Origin: an uncultured Caldimonas sp.
Lineage (GTDB): Bacteria > Pseudomonadota > Gammaproteobacteria > Burkholderiales > Burkholderiaceae
Length of the DNA stretch: 64,000 nucleotides
Direction: 5' to 3'
NCBI RefSeq assembly: GCF_946480305.1
Contig: NZ_CAMLJQ010000009.1
Coordinates: 72,582-136,581 of the forward strand
Under the pieces are notes generated by a model, which was given only the letters and a program-made list of their open reading frames with translations, did not search any database and was not told where the DNA came from. A program made the position numbers and the translations under genes. Shown piece by piece: positions 36,043-45,642 of this stretch (its first letter is position 1; each line of letters starts with the position of its first letter).

Positions 36043-38877
36043 ATGCGCCGTATTCCCGGCCTGGCCGCCCTGGGCATCGGCGCCAAGCTCAACCTGAGCT
36101 TCGGTGTCCTCATCGGCCTGACGCTCCTGGTCGTTGCGCTGGCCATCGTCGGCGGACGCGACGCCACGCGGGAGATCGACCTCAGCGCCGCCGCGAGGGC
36201 CCCCGCCGTACTGGCCTCGGCACAGGCGCACGAAGCCCTGCTGCGCATGCAACTCCATTTGCGGGGCTACCTTGTGCTTTCCGACCAGGACGACGTGAGC
36301 CGGTACGAGGCAGCCAAGCAGGAGTTCGAGCGGGCGTTGGCCTCCTTGCAACAGCTATCTACCAGCTGGTCGACCGACGACCGAGGTCTGGTCGAAGCCC
36401 TGACCCGGAACTACGAGCGCTGGAAGAGCCTGCCGCCCCATCTCTTTTCGCTGCACCAGGATCACTTGCGCAATCGTCCTGCGCTGCGACTGTCCAGCAT
36501 CGAGGTGCAGGACAGGCGTGTTCGCGTGATGGCCGAGCTGGAACAGATGATCGCGTTGCAGCGCACGAGAACCGACGATCCTCGGAACAGAGAGACGCTC
36601 GCCGCCCTCCTGTCGCTGCAAAGCTCGTTCGACGCGCTCACCACCAACGTGATGGCCTTCGGCGCATCGGGCGAGAACAACTTCCGCCTCGCATACGGCC
36701 CGCAACTGGTGACCAACGCGGCACTGTGGGACGCGGTGAACGCTGCGCGCCCGTGGCTCACCAGGAAGCAGCTGCAACACCTCGATCGCATCGCGGCACT
36801 GCGCATCGAGCTGACCAGCCTCGCGCTGGAGGTGCGCACCCTGATCGAGGGCGACCGCGCCTATGAGGATCTGTTTCTGTACCGCACGCAGGTGGCCCCG
36901 CAGGCTGCCGGCCTGGTGGACCTGCTGCACGAGGTGACGGCCCGCCAGCAGACGCAGCTGCAGGCGGAATTGCTGCGGGCCAGGGACAGCCTGGCGCGGT
37001 CGCGCTCGCAGACCCTCGCCGGCGGCCTGCTCGCCCTGGCGACGGGGCTGGTGTTGGCCATCGTCCTGCGCCGCGGCATCGTCGGCCCCGTGCAGCGCCT
37101 GACGCAGGTGGCCGCGCGCATTGCTTCCGGCGATCTGCAGGCGCGGGCGAAGGTCGAATCGAGCGACGAAACCGGCAGGCTGGCCGACAGCTTCAACACC
37201 ATGACGGCCCGGCTGCTCGAGACGATCGCTCACCTGGAGTCGGCCTACGCCGAGGCGCGACAAGCCAGGACCGTGGCCGAACGGGCCAACCAGGCCAAGA
37301 GCAGCTTCCTTGCCAACATGAGCCACGAGATCCGCACGCCGATGAATGCGATCCTCGGCATGTCGCACCTGGCCTTGCAAAGCGGACTCAACCCGAAGCA
37401 GCAGAACTACGTGCAGAAAGTGCATATCGCCGCGAAGTCGCTGCTGGGCGTGATCAACGACATCCTCGATTTTTCCAAGATCGAAGCCGGCAAGCTCGAC
37501 ATCGAGTCGATCCCGTTCAACCTGGTCGACGTGCTCGACAACACGGTCAACGTGCTGAGCATGAGAGCCGACGAAAAGGGCCTGGAGCTTGTGATGGACC
37601 TCGCCCCCGATCTGCCGCCGGCCTTGATGGGCGACCCGTCTCGCCTGGGCCAGGTGCTGCTGAACCTGGGGAACAACGCCGTCAAGTTCACCGAGCGAGG
37701 CGAGGTCGTGCTGAGCGTGAGGCTGATGGAGCGAGACGACGCATCGGCGCGCCTGTTGTTCGAGATGCGCGACACCGGCATCGGCATGAGCGAAGAGTTG
37801 CAGCAGCGGCTGTTTCAACCCTTCACGCAAGCGGACGCATCGACCAGTCGACGGTATGGCGGTACCGGTCTGGGACTGGCGATCAGCCGCCACCTGGTGC
37901 AATTGATGGGCGGCAGCTTCGGGGTCGAGAGCTCGCCGGGCCAGGGCAGCCGCTTCTTCTTCGAGCTGCCGTTGGGGCTGCAAACCACACCGGCCGGGCC
38001 CCAGCGCGACACGCACTCAGTGCAGGGCATGCGCGTGCTGATCGCGGACGACAACGCCACCGCCCGCGAGGTGCTGGCCGCGATGAGCCGCACGCTCGGC
38101 ATGCAGGCGGACGTGGCCGCAGACGGCCACGAGGCCGTGCGCCGGGTCGAGCAGGCCGATGCGGACGACGAACCGTACCACTTGCTGGTGCTGGACTGGA
38201 AGATGCCTGGCATGGACGGCGTGACCTGCGCGCAGATGCTCGCGCAACACGATGCCTTGCGCCACCCCGCGCCGGTGGTGATGATGGCCACCGCGTTCGG
38301 ACGCGAGGAAGTGCGGCAACTCCTCGCCGACCGCGGTGTCGCCGTGGCCGCGCTGCTGACCAAGCCGGTGGTTGCCTCCGCCCTGCTCGACGCATGCGCG
38401 ACGACGCTAGGACACGCACCGGTCGCCGCCAGCAACGAGTCCTGGGGCCGCCGCCGGCGCATGCGCAACGGCCTTGGCGCCAAGCTGGCCGGTGCGCGTG
38501 TCCTGCTGGTCGAGGACAACGCGTTCAACCAGGAACTCGCCACCGAGCTGCTTGCCGGTGCCGGCATCGAAGTGCGCCTCGCCGCCGACGGAGAGCAGGC
38601 GCTGAAGACACTGGAGCATGAATCGTTCGATGCCGTGCTGATGGACTGCCAGATGCCGGTGATGGACGGCTACGAGGCCACCCGGTTGCTGCGCCAGCGG
38701 CGCGAGCTGCAGGCCCTCCCTGTGATCGCGATGACGGCGAATGCCATGACGGGCGACCGGGAAGCCGTGCTGGCGGCCGGCATGAACGACCACATCGCGA
38801 AGCCGATCGCGATCGACGAAATGTTCGCGACACTGGCCCGCTGGATCAAGCCCAGGCAAGGACAGCCGCCGGAGTAG
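36043..38877 (+). CDS. Hybrid sensor histidine kinase with two receiver domains
   Basis: A 944-residue kinase. TM1 is about residues 12-38 and TM2 about 325-345, enclosing a roughly 285-residue helical periplasmic domain with [14 protein letters not shown] (a four-helix-bundle motif as in TorS/CHASE3-like sensors). HAMP follows (345-400), then HisKA with [10 protein letters not shown] (His428), HATPase (about 535-650), receiver 1 with Asp718 in VLDWKMPG, and receiver 2 with Asp868 in [14 protein letters not shown]. There is no HPt domain or output regulator here, so phosphate must pass to proteins encoded elsewhere. It starts 7 bp after the solute-binding-protein gene, clearly the same operon. 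Confidence 0.92.
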   Translation: MRRIPGLAALGIGAKLNLSFGVLIGLTLLVVALAIVGGRDATREIDLSAAARAPAVLASAQAHEALLRMQLHLRGYLVLSDQDDVSRYEAAKQEFERALASLQQLSTSWSTDDRGLVEALTRNYERWKSLPPHLFSLHQDHLRNRPALRLSSIEVQDRRVRVMAELEQMIALQRTRTDDPRNRETLAALLSLQSSFDALTTNVMAFGASGENNFRLAYGPQLVTNAALWDAVNAARPWLTRKQLQHLDRIAALRIELTSLALEVRTLIEGDRAYEDLFLYRTQVAPQAAGLVDLLHEVTARQQTQLQAELLRARDSLARSRSQTLAGGLLALATGLVLAIVLRRGIVGPVQRLTQVAARIASGDLQARAKVESSDETGRLADSFNTMTARLLETIAHLESAYAEARQARTVAERANQAKSSFLANMSHEIRTPMNAILGMSHLALQSGLNPKQQNYVQKVHIAAKSLLGVINDILDFSKIEAGKLDIESIPFNLVDVLDNTVNVLSMRADEKGLELVMDLAPDLPPALMGDPSRLGQVLLNLGNNAVKFTERGEVVLSVRLMERDDASARLLFEMRDTGIGMSEELQQRLFQPFTQADASTSRRYGGTGLGLAISRHLVQLMGGSFGVESSPGQGSRFFFELPLGLQTTPAGPQRDTHSVQGMRVLIADDNATAREVLAAMSRTLGMQADVAADGHEAVRRVEQADADDEPYHLLVLDWKMPGMDGVTCAQMLAQHDALRHPAPVVMMATAFGREEVRQLLADRGVAVAALLTKPVVASALLDACATTLGHAPVAASNESWGRRRRMRNGLGAKLAGARVLLVEDNAFNQELATELLAGAGIEVRLAADGEQALKTLEHESFDAVLMDCQMPVMDGYEATRLLRQRRELQALPVIAMTANAMTGDREAVLAAGMNDHIAKPIAIDEMFATLARWIKPRQGQPPE

Positions 38878-38915
38878 GCGGTACTGCCGCAGCCCAAGCG
38901 GCACCGTACGAAGGC

Positions 38916-39848
38916 TTACTCCACCTTCTTCTTCACGAGCGCGTCGAAGGTTTCCTGGTTCACCGGCGAACGCAGGCGGCCGTTGTTGAGCAGCAGCAAC
39001 ACGGTGTCGACGTTGTCTTCCTGCACGACGATGCGGCCGTCCTGCACCACCAGGCCCCATTGCTCCTTCTCGTTGAGTTCGAGCAGGCGTTGCATGAAGC
39101 GCCGGTCGCGGTAGTAGCCGTTGCGGTCGAGCGCGGAGATGCGGCGCAGCCGCGGCAGGCTGGTGCCCACCGCATCGCGCAACGGTGCGACGTCGACGAA
39201 GATGCCCGCCTCATCGAACTCCTGCAGCACCGCGTCGCGCACGCGCTCCATGCCGAGCCGGAAGTTCAGCGCGCTTTCGAACTGCCGCTTGTTGCAGATG
39301 AACAGCGCGCCGCCGTGTGCAAAGAAGTCGAAGCCGCTCGCCAGCGTGAACACCTGGCGCTCTTCGAGGTCGATCAGCATGTGGTCCTGCCACAGCAGGT
39401 TGCGCAGCCCCTTCACGCGGCGGGTGCTGCTTTGCGCGGCGGTTTTCTTCACCGCATCGAGCACGGCTTCCTTGTGCTGCAGGCGCACCACGTAGCACCA
39501 GGAGTTGAGCAAGTCGTCGAGCGATTGCGCGCGCGGCGCATCGAGGCCCTTGTCGATCTTCTTCGCGATCAGCGGGTAGTCGGTCTCTTCGGCGGGCAGC
39601 GTCAGCACGCTGTCGTCCTGGTCCTCGGAGATGAACTCATACGGTTCGGTGCGATGCGGGCTCGCCGCCAGCGCGGTCACCTCCTCGTGCAACCGCTGTT
39701 GCAGGCGCGTGTCGATGTCCACCCCCGTCACGTCGTAGCGTGCCCGCCGGTCGGCCAGCCGGCGCTTGACGATCCACAGGCTGGCCGTGGCGGCGGACCA
39801 GTCCGCCTGCTGCAAGGCTCTCAGCGGCGCGGAGCTGTCGTCTTTCAT
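38916..39848 (-). CDS. kwaB: Kiwa anti-phage protein KwaB (DUF4868)
   Basis: A 310-residue soluble protein of the DUF4868 family: N-terminal helical part, then DLLNSWCYVVRLQHKEAVLDAVKK, a central GFDFFAHGGALFICNKRQFE core and a C-terminal helix-rich region (LLLLNNGRLRSPVNQETFDAL). DUF4868 next to a four-helix membrane protein defines the Kiwa system. In published work KwaA senses infection at the membrane and KwaB acts on phage DNA. Its ATG overlaps the kwaA stop as ATGA, so it is translationally coupled. It is the last gene of a three-gene minus-strand operon and converges with the hybrid kinase gene. Confidence 0.88.
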   Translation of the reverse strand: MKDDSSAPLRALQQADWSAATASLWIVKRRLADRRARYDVTGVDIDTRLQQRLHEEVTALAASPHRTEPYEFISEDQDDSVLTLPAEETDYPLIAKKIDKGLDAPRAQSLDDLLNSWCYVVRLQHKEAVLDAVKKTAAQSSTRRVKGLRNLLWQDHMLIDLEERQVFTLASGFDFFAHGGALFICNKRQFESALNFRLGMERVRDAVLQEFDEAGIFVDVAPLRDAVGTSLPRLRRISALDRNGYYRDRRFMQRLLELNEKEQWGLVVQDGRIVVQEDNVDTVLLLLNNGRLRSPVNQETFDALVKKKVE

Positions 39849-40393
39849 GCCTCGCGCTCCACGCGCGTGACGAAGTAGAGGAAGTTCGACAGCCGCGTGA
39901 CGTGGCAGCGGTCGCCGGGCCTGAACTCGTCGCGCGACAGCAGCAGCCCCTGGCGCTCGTGCGCGCCTTCCTTGAAGGTGCTGTCGTACAAGCCGTAGCC
40001 CACCAAGCCGAGGATGGGGTTCACGAGGATGCTGCGCGTGCGGTGGGCCAGCGAGAACATCATCGCCAGGAACAGCCCCAGGCAGAGCAGCGTGCGCCAG
40101 TCTCCGAGGTTGAAGTTGTAGAACGAGATCATGTAGGGCACGGTGTACGCGAACAGCTCGCCGGACTTGTTGCCGACCTTGGTCACCAGCACGGGCAGCC
40201 CGTCGGGGATGGTGCGCACCACCAGGCCGAGCGCCAGCAGGCACAGCACCGCGCTCAACGCGATCACGCCGGCAAACACCGGGTGTTGCGGATGGGCGGT
40301 GACTGGGTCGAGATCCTTGATGATGACGATGACCGCGAGCGGAAAGTACGAGCCCGCGAAGATCAGCAGCGACGGCCACAGGCGCAGCTTCAT
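39845..40393 (-). CDS. kwaA: Kiwa anti-phage membrane protein KwaA
   Basis: A 182-residue integral membrane protein with four hydrophobic segments: SLLIFAGSYFPLAVIVII (about 8-25), FAGVIALSAVLCLLALGLVV (about 38-58), LLCLGLFLAMMFSL and ILVNPILGLVGYGLY. A hydrophilic C-terminal tail (about 135-182, DRCHVTRLSNFLYFVTRV) faces the cytoplasm. Size, topology and the SYFPLAVIVIIKDLD start match KwaA. It overlaps kwaB and begins 14 bp after the protease-nuclease stop. KwaA is the membrane sensor of Kiwa; identification rests mainly on the pairing with DUF4868. Confidence 0.87.
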   Translation of the reverse strand: MKLRLWPSLLIFAGSYFPLAVIVIIKDLDPVTAHPQHPVFAGVIALSAVLCLLALGLVVRTIPDGLPVLVTKVGNKSGELFAYTVPYMISFYNFNLGDWRTLLCLGLFLAMMFSLAHRTRSILVNPILGLVGYGLYDSTFKEGAHERQGLLLSRDEFRPGDRCHVTRLSNFLYFVTRVEREA

Positions 40394-40407
40394 GCGGCAA
40401 CGCCTGG

Positions 40408-42321
40408 TCAACGTTTGCGGCGCGGGAAGCGCACGTCTTCGGGCCGTCGGATCTCGATGCCCGGCATCCAGCGCGGCACGCGCTCCGGGCCGATGCGATC
40501 GGCATAACGGTCGGCCTCGCGCAGTGCCTTGCCGAAGTGCAGGCCAGTGAGCTGCTCGATGCGCACGAGCGGCACCTGGTAGGTCTTGAAGCGCCCGTAA
40601 TGGAACGCCTCGGCCACCATCGTCTCCTGCGACAGCAGGTAGGCCGCGCAGGCGAGCTGTTGCGTGTCGGCCTCCACCAGCACGGCCACCTTCCAGAAGC
40701 GCATGGGCACCTGCACGCCGAGCACCACCGGGTCCGCATCGGTGAACACCGGGCCGGTGAACACGCTCACCTTCAGGTCCAGCGCGTCGGCGTTGTCGAG
40801 CACGTAGTCTTCGAGCTCCAGCCATTCCTTCTGGTTGAGCCCCGGGTGCTGGGGCGCCGCGTTGGTGTAGTGGAAGCTGTCTTCGTTGGCGCGCGCAGCC
40901 TCGTCCGCCGCGCCCCATACCGGGTCTTCGCGCCGCACCATGTGACCGCGGTCGAAGCCGGTGGGGCCGTAGAACTCGCCGCCCACCTGTTGCTCGCGCG
41001 CGATGCGCGAATCGAAGAACCAGGTCTGCCCCTTGCGTGACAGCTTCATGCGCGCGGTGCCGTCGATGTTGACGGCCGTCACCGCAGGCAGCCGACGTTG
41101 CTCGTGCATGCGCACGCTGAAGTGGGTGTAGTCGAGCCGCCACGGGTCCTTGCCGTCGCCCACCTTCAGCAAGCCCTCGCCCTTCGGCGGTTTGGGCAGC
41201 GGTACCTGCGGGCCGAGAAAGCGCTCGTCGTAGCCGGCGGCCGTGTAGGCCTTGCGGGGGCGCAGCTTCTCGGCCAATGGCTCCAGCGACGCGCCGGGCA
41301 CGGTGGTGCGGGCGCGCGCGACGTGCAGCATCTCGAACACCGTGTCGATGCGCACGGCGTAGTTCGCCTTGCGATGCGCGCCGGCGTAGTGCAACCCCAG
41401 CGCCTTGCCGGTTTCCAGATCGAGGATCACGCTGCCCGAGTTGCCGCCCAGCGTGGTCGCGTCGTGCTCGAAGTACCACTGGTCGCGTTCGGCGGCCATC
41501 ACCTCGCCGGGGGCGAAGCGTTTCACGTCGTAGATGTCGCCGAAGATGCGGTCCATCAGGCGCGAGTCGCTGCGGCTGTCGCGTGCCGGGTAGCCCACCA
41601 CCGCCATGAAGCGGCGCTTGCGCAATGCCTTGGCGAGTGCCTCCACCGGCTGGATCGGCGGCGGCAGCGCCGCGCCGTCGGCGCCGGGCACCACACGAAG
41701 AAAGGCCACGTCGGGCGAGCCTTCGCTGTGCGGCGCAATGTAGAGCACACGCTCGATGCGGAACTCCGCCGCCACCACCGAGCGGTATTCCTCATGAAAG
41801 TCGATGCGTGGCAGCACCTCGGCCCCCGCCTGGTTGCGGATGAAGACGTAGCCCAGCCCCGTGGCATCGCGCCGCGAGAATTCGTCGGCCACGTGGCGGT
41901 TGGTCACGATCACGTCCTCCTCGATCATCCAGCCGGTGCCCACCCAGTCCAGCTCCGGGTGCCCGACGAGCTCGACACGCCCCACCGAGCGCAAGGCCGG
42001 TTCGAAGGCGCTCGCATGCTTCGCAATGCGGCGCGACAGCACGTCGGACGACGGCAAGGTCACCCGGTGGTTCTCGACCAGCAGCACAGGCCGTGCCTGC
42101 GCGCGCACGATCGCCTCGGAGAGCGGACGGCTCTCGAACTCGTCGCCGGAGGGGGCTTCGTCGAGCAGGGAAACCAGCGTGCGGGTGTCGACGTCCCACT
42201 GGCTGCCGAGTTCGTTGTCTGCGGCGCGGCGCTGCAGTTCGCAGCGCAACTCCTTGTCGCCGAGGATGGAGGTCATCGTGCGCCGGCGGGCGCTGCGTTC
42301 GAGTTCGCTGTCGGTCGGCAT
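40408..42321 (-). CDS. Trypsin-like protease fused to DRGH (NUC-family) nuclease, Kiwa-linked
   Basis: A 637-residue two-enzyme fusion. Residues about 110-335 form a trypsin-like protease with the complete triad: His143 in TNRHVADE, Asp204 in PDVAFLRV and Ser295 in GGNSGSV. Residues about 395-610 form a DNA/RNA non-specific endonuclease (NUC/EndoG type) with DRGH (His460) in GFDRGHMVRR and the metal-binding Asn496 in HPGLNQKEW. No signal peptide is seen, so both act in the cytoplasm. The first roughly 100 residues are helical and charged. It is the first gene of the operon with kwaA and kwaB (14-bp gap). The likely role is a nuclease effector controlled by proteolysis during phage infection; this is inference from domains and context. 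Confidence 0.85.
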   Translation of the reverse strand: MPTDSELERSARRRTMTSILGDKELRCELQRRAADNELGSQWDVDTRTLVSLLDEAPSGDEFESRPLSEAIVRAQARPVLLVENHRVTLPSSDVLSRRIAKHASAFEPALRSVGRVELVGHPELDWVGTGWMIEEDVIVTNRHVADEFSRRDATGLGYVFIRNQAGAEVLPRIDFHEEYRSVVAAEFRIERVLYIAPHSEGSPDVAFLRVVPGADGAALPPPIQPVEALAKALRKRRFMAVVGYPARDSRSDSRLMDRIFGDIYDVKRFAPGEVMAAERDQWYFEHDATTLGGNSGSVILDLETGKALGLHYAGAHRKANYAVRIDTVFEMLHVARARTTVPGASLEPLAEKLRPRKAYTAAGYDERFLGPQVPLPKPPKGEGLLKVGDGKDPWRLDYTHFSVRMHEQRRLPAVTAVNIDGTARMKLSRKGQTWFFDSRIAREQQVGGEFYGPTGFDRGHMVRREDPVWGAADEAARANEDSFHYTNAAPQHPGLNQKEWLELEDYVLDNADALDLKVSVFTGPVFTDADPVVLGVQVPMRFWKVAVLVEADTQQLACAAYLLSQETMVAEAFHYGRFKTYQVPLVRIEQLTGLHFGKALREADRYADRIGPERVPRWMPGIEIRRPEDVRFPRRKR

Positions 42322-42391
42322 GAAAAGGCGCGAGGGTGATGGCGCAAGAGCGTAGCGCCACGGCCGCCGCGCAGTGGTAACAAGGGGCGCT

Positions 42392-42736
42392 TCAGCGGTG
42401 GTGGTCGCGACTGTCCTGCGGTGCCTGTTCGCGCTCGTGCATGCCGTAGTCGCGCAGCACCGAAGCCACGCGCAGGCGGTAATCGCGGAACACGCCGCCC
42501 CGCCCCGCCGCCTGCGCCATGCGGTGTGCTTCGAGCTGCCGCCATTGCTGCACCGCGGCCTCGTCGCGGAAGAACGACAGCGACAGCATCTTGCCCGGCT
42601 CGGTGAGGCTCTCGAAGCGCTCGACGGAGATGAAGCCGTCGACTTGCGCCAGCTCGCTGCGCAACCTGGCGGCGATGTTGAGGTAGTGGTCGCGGCGGCC
42701 GTCCTGTGGCCAGACTTCGAAGATGATCGCGATCAT
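42392..42736 (-). CDS. Antibiotic biosynthesis monooxygenase (ABM) domain protein
   Basis: A 114-residue ferredoxin-like-fold protein beginning MIAIIFEVWPQDG, with the helix LRSELAQVDGFISVERFESL and the strand LSLSFFRDEAAVQQW, the standard ABM pattern (YgiN-like quinol or aromatic monooxygenase, or a small haem/hydroperoxide-handling protein). The C-terminal tail is charged (HEREQAPQDSRDHHR). Its ATG overlaps the P450 stop (ATGA) and AGGAG lies upstream, so it is translated with the P450. They may act on the same substrate. Confidence 0.82.
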   Translation of the reverse strand: MIAIIFEVWPQDGRRDHYLNIAARLRSELAQVDGFISVERFESLTEPGKMLSLSFFRDEAAVQQWRQLEAHRMAQAAGRGGVFRDYRLRVASVLRDYGMHEREQAPQDSRDHHR

Positions 42737-43872
42737 GCGGGGGTCTCCTGATGGAAGTGAGGAATGCGTGCGTTGACCGAGGGGCGGTATCGAGGATGAA
42801 GCTGCCACTCGCGCACGATGTCGATCACGGCCTCGTCGACACACGACATGGCCCCTTGCGCGAGCTTGGCAGCAAGCATGGTCCCAGGGCATTGGTGCCT
42901 GCCCGCCCCGAAGCCGTGCTGCCGACGCGCGCCGCGCTGCAGCATGAAGCGCTCGGCGTGCGGCTGCGCGCTGTCATCGCGGTTGGCAGAAGCGAGCAGC
43001 ACCAGCACCGCCTCGTGCGCACCGATGCGCTGGCCGAGCAGTTCGATCGCCTCGTCGTGCGCGAAGCGGCGGGTGTTCTGGATCGACGGATCGTGGCGCG
43101 CAACCTCGTCGATGGCATCGACCAGCAAGGCGACGTCGTCGCGCGTCATCGCGAACAGACCCGACTCGCGCGCAAACGCCACCAGCGTGTTGCCCAGCAG
43201 CCCCGCGGTGGCCTCGCAGGTCTGCGACAGCAGCCCCACGAGGTTGGCGGCCCAGATGTCGCGCGGCACCCCGTGGGGCACCGGGCCGGCCCAGGCGCCG
43301 ATACCGCCATCGAAGCACTGCAGCAGGGCCTGGGCGGCATCGCCTGCCGCGGCCAGCTGCGAGGCACTGCCGAGCGGCGACAGGCCCGCGACGAAGGAGT
43401 GCGCGTGCGCGGCCACCTGCGCGAGGGCGGCATCCGGCACGCCGAGCGATTCGGCCATGGCGAGCAGCGGCACCTGGAAGATCCAGCGGTCCAAGGCCCG
43501 CGCATCACGAGGCAGCATCTGCTGCGCGTGCCGCCGTGCGTTCCCGGGTACCGCCTGGGCCGGCAAGGCCGCCAGGTGGGCCGTCAATGCCCGACGAGCG
43601 GCGGCATGGGCGGGGCCGTCGTTCATGCGCGCCAGCTTCGAGAACACGGTACCTGCCGGCGTGCCCGCAATGCCGCGGGGCACGGGCTCGGTCTGCGGGC
43701 GCACGTACAACCCCGGGTGCGCCAGCGCAGCCTCCACTGCCTCGGCACTGCTCGCCACCCAAAGCTTCAGCGGCTCGTTCCAGCGGCACGGCGACGCGGC
43801 ACGCAACGAGGCGTAGTACGGATACGGGTCCGCCGCCGTGACGGCGGCAACGGGGTCGGTGATGTGCTGCAT
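42733..43872 (-). CDS. Cytochrome P450
   Basis: A 379-residue soluble P450. The haem-thiolate loop is FGAGRHQCPG with the Cys ligand; the K-helix ExxR motif is EVAR in IDEVARHDPS; the typical NRDDSAQPHAERF segment follows. The I helix (GLLSQTCEATAGLLGNTL) has an unusual sequence where the AGxDT proton-relay motif is expected, so the oxygen-activation machinery may differ from typical hydroxylating P450s. It is divergent from an ArsR-type regulator, 71 bp apart, and is followed by the ABM gene in overlapping frame. No ferredoxin gene is nearby. Substrate unknown. Confidence 0.88.
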   Translation of the reverse strand: MQHITDPVAAVTAADPYPYYASLRAASPCRWNEPLKLWVASSAEAVEAALAHPGLYVRPQTEPVPRGIAGTPAGTVFSKLARMNDGPAHAAARRALTAHLAALPAQAVPGNARRHAQQMLPRDARALDRWIFQVPLLAMAESLGVPDAALAQVAAHAHSFVAGLSPLGSASQLAAAGDAAQALLQCFDGGIGAWAGPVPHGVPRDIWAANLVGLLSQTCEATAGLLGNTLVAFARESGLFAMTRDDVALLVDAIDEVARHDPSIQNTRRFAHDEAIELLGQRIGAHEAVLVLLASANRDDSAQPHAERFMLQRGARRQHGFGAGRHQCPGTMLAAKLAQGAMSCVDEAVIDIVREWQLHPRYRPSVNARIPHFHQETPA

Positions 43873-43943
43873 GCGGTGTGTCTCGTGAGCGATGCCCGCA
43901 GTCTGCTACGCTGCGCGGATCACGCTTCCATGGAGAACGAAAT

Positions 43944-44624
43944 ATGGATGCAGACGCGGGCATCGCTGCCATCGCCTCCGCCATTGCCGAGCCTGCACGT
44001 GCGCGCATGCTGTGCGCGCTGCTCGACGGACGCGCACGCACCGCCACCGAGCTGTCCGCCGTGGGCGAGGTGGCAGCCTCCACCGCGAGCGCGCACCTCG
44101 CGCGGCTGACGGAGCAACGGCTGGTCGACTGCGTACCGCAAGGCAAGCACCGCTACTACCAGCTCGCGGGTGCCGATGTGGCGCGGGCACTGGAAGCGCT
44201 GCTCGTGGTGGCGGGCGTGCCTCGCCCCAGCTTCGAACCCAGCACACCGCCCGCGCTGCGCAACGCGCGCACCTGCTACGACCACATGGCGGGCGAGGTG
44301 GCCGTCGCCCTGCTGGCACAGATGAAGCGGGAGCGCTGGTTGACCACCCATGGCGGCGAGTACCGGCTGAGCGCACAGGGCGAACAGGCCCTGGCGAACT
44401 GGGGCGTGGATATCGACGCGACCCGGCGCCTGCGCCGCAAGTTCGCATGCGACTGCCTGGACTGGAGCGAGCGCCGCCCTCACCTTGGCGGTGCGCTGGG
44501 TGCCGCACTGCTCGGCACCGCGCTGCGGCGCAAGTGGCTGCAACAGGACCTCGACGGCCGTGGGCTGCAGGTCACGGCCAAGGGGCGCCGCGAGTGGCTG
44601 GTGCCGCAAGGCATCGGGAGCTGA
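43944..44624 (+). CDS. ArsR-type winged-helix transcriptional regulator
   Basis: A 226-residue regulator. The N-terminal winged helix (IAEPARARMLCALLDGRA, then ATELSAVGEVAASTASAHLARL) is ArsR/HTH_20 type. The extended C-terminal part has a second regulatory lobe (YDHMAGEVAVALLAQM and FACDCLDWSERRPHLGGALG) known from the longer ArsR-like regulators that respond to organic compounds; no arsenic-binding cysteine pair is in the recognition helix. The ATG at 43944 is preceded by GGAGAACGA. It faces away from the P450-ABM genes, which are therefore its probable targets. Confidence 0.85.
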   Translation: MDADAGIAAIASAIAEPARARMLCALLDGRARTATELSAVGEVAASTASAHLARLTEQRLVDCVPQGKHRYYQLAGADVARALEALLVVAGVPRPSFEPSTPPALRNARTCYDHMAGEVAVALLAQMKRERWLTTHGGEYRLSAQGEQALANWGVDIDATRRLRRKFACDCLDWSERRPHLGGALGAALLGTALRRKWLQQDLDGRGLQVTAKGRREWLVPQGIGS

Positions 44625-44724
44625 GTGTCTTGTGGGCGGGTGTTCGCACTGCAGCGTGCATTGCTGCCCAAGGGAAGTCGATCCGGAGGGACGCGGAGTG
44701 TCGGCACCGGCCCCCCTCACACCC

Positions 44725-45642
44725 TCAACTGAAGCCCGGCTGGCGCTGCGCTATCAGCCTGTCGAGCATTTCGAGGAACACCTTGGTGCGCGCCGGCATC
44801 AGCCGACGGCCGGGCAGCACCGCCCACGCCGGCGACTCGGGCAGGCACCACTGCGGCAGCACCCGTACGAGGCGCCCCGCGCGCTCCGGCGGGCCGGCCA
44901 CCACATCGGGCGCGGCCGCGATGCCGGTGCCTTCCAGCGCCAGGCGCACCAGCAACTCCGGCGAGTTGGCCGAGGCACGCGGCGGCGCCAGCCCCACCCA
45001 GCGTTGCTCGCCCTGCAGCAACACCCAGGGCACCGGCTCGCCGCTGCGGGCTCTCAGGGGCAGCCCGGCATGCTGCAACAGGTCGGCCGGCTCACGCGGT
45101 GTGCCGTGCAACGCCAGGTAGTTCGGCGCGGCATACAGGCCCCAGGTGTGCGTGAACAGTTTGCGTGCGGTGAGCGTGGCGTCGTCGGGCAGGTCGCCCA
45201 TGCGGATCGCAAGATCGAAGTTCTCGCCGATCAGGTCCACCCGGCGGGCCGAGAGATCCACCTCCAGCGAGATCGCCGGGTAGCGGACCAGGAAGTCCGC
45301 CATGAAACGGGCGATGTCCAGCCCGGCGAAGTCGCCCGGCATCGACACGCGCAGGCGCCCGCTCGGCTGCGCCTGCCGGTGCAGCACCAGTGAGGCTGCG
45401 GCGTCCACCTCGGAAGCCACCTGCCGCGCATGGTCGAGCAGCGCGAAGCCGAAATCCGTGAGGCTCAGCTTGCGGGTGGTGCGCGACAGCAGGCGCTCGC
45501 CGAGTTGCTTTTCCAGCGCCGAGATGCGGCGCGAGACGGTGCTTTTCGGCAGCCCCACCCGCTCGGCTGCCCGGGTAAAGCTGCCGGTTTCAGCCACGCG
45601 GGCGAACAGCAGCAGGTCGTTGGGATCGAGGTTCAGCTCCAT
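44725..45642 (-). CDS. LysR-family transcriptional regulator (azoR-pirin neighbour)
   Basis: A 305-residue LysR-type regulator: [24 protein letters not shown] start with the helix-turn-helix [20 protein letters not shown] (about residues 22-41), then [12 protein letters not shown] and the effector domain. It is divergently oriented to azoR, 103 bp apart. A perfect 8-bp inverted repeat overlaps its own start codon, so autorepression is likely. Together with azoR and the pirin it forms a unit of the type induced by quinones or other electrophiles. Confidence 0.9.
   Translation of the reverse strand: MELNLDPNDLLLFARVAETGSFTRAAERVGLPKSTVSRRISALEKQLGERLLSRTTRKLSLTDFGFALLDHARQVASEVDAAASLVLHRQAQPSGRLRVSMPGDFAGLDIARFMADFLVRYPAISLEVDLSARRVDLIGENFDLAIRMGDLPDDATLTARKLFTHTWGLYAAPNYLALHGTPREPADLLQHAGLPLRARSGEPVPWVLLQGEQRWVGLAPPRASANSPELLVRLALEGTGIAAAPDVVAGPPERAGRLVRVLPQWCLPESPAWAVLPGRRLMPARTKVFLEMLDRLIAQRQPGFS

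Noticed and set aside
38878..38915. A weak stem (TGCCGC/GCGGCA) between the hybrid kinase and kwaB as a shared terminator
   Set aside because: Only about six base pairs and no T run on either strand; too weak to list.
38916..44624. A wider defence island around Kiwa
   Set aside because: Genes on both sides are a sensor kinase and a P450 unit; no integrase, transposon or second defence gene is visible, so only the three-gene operon is claimed.
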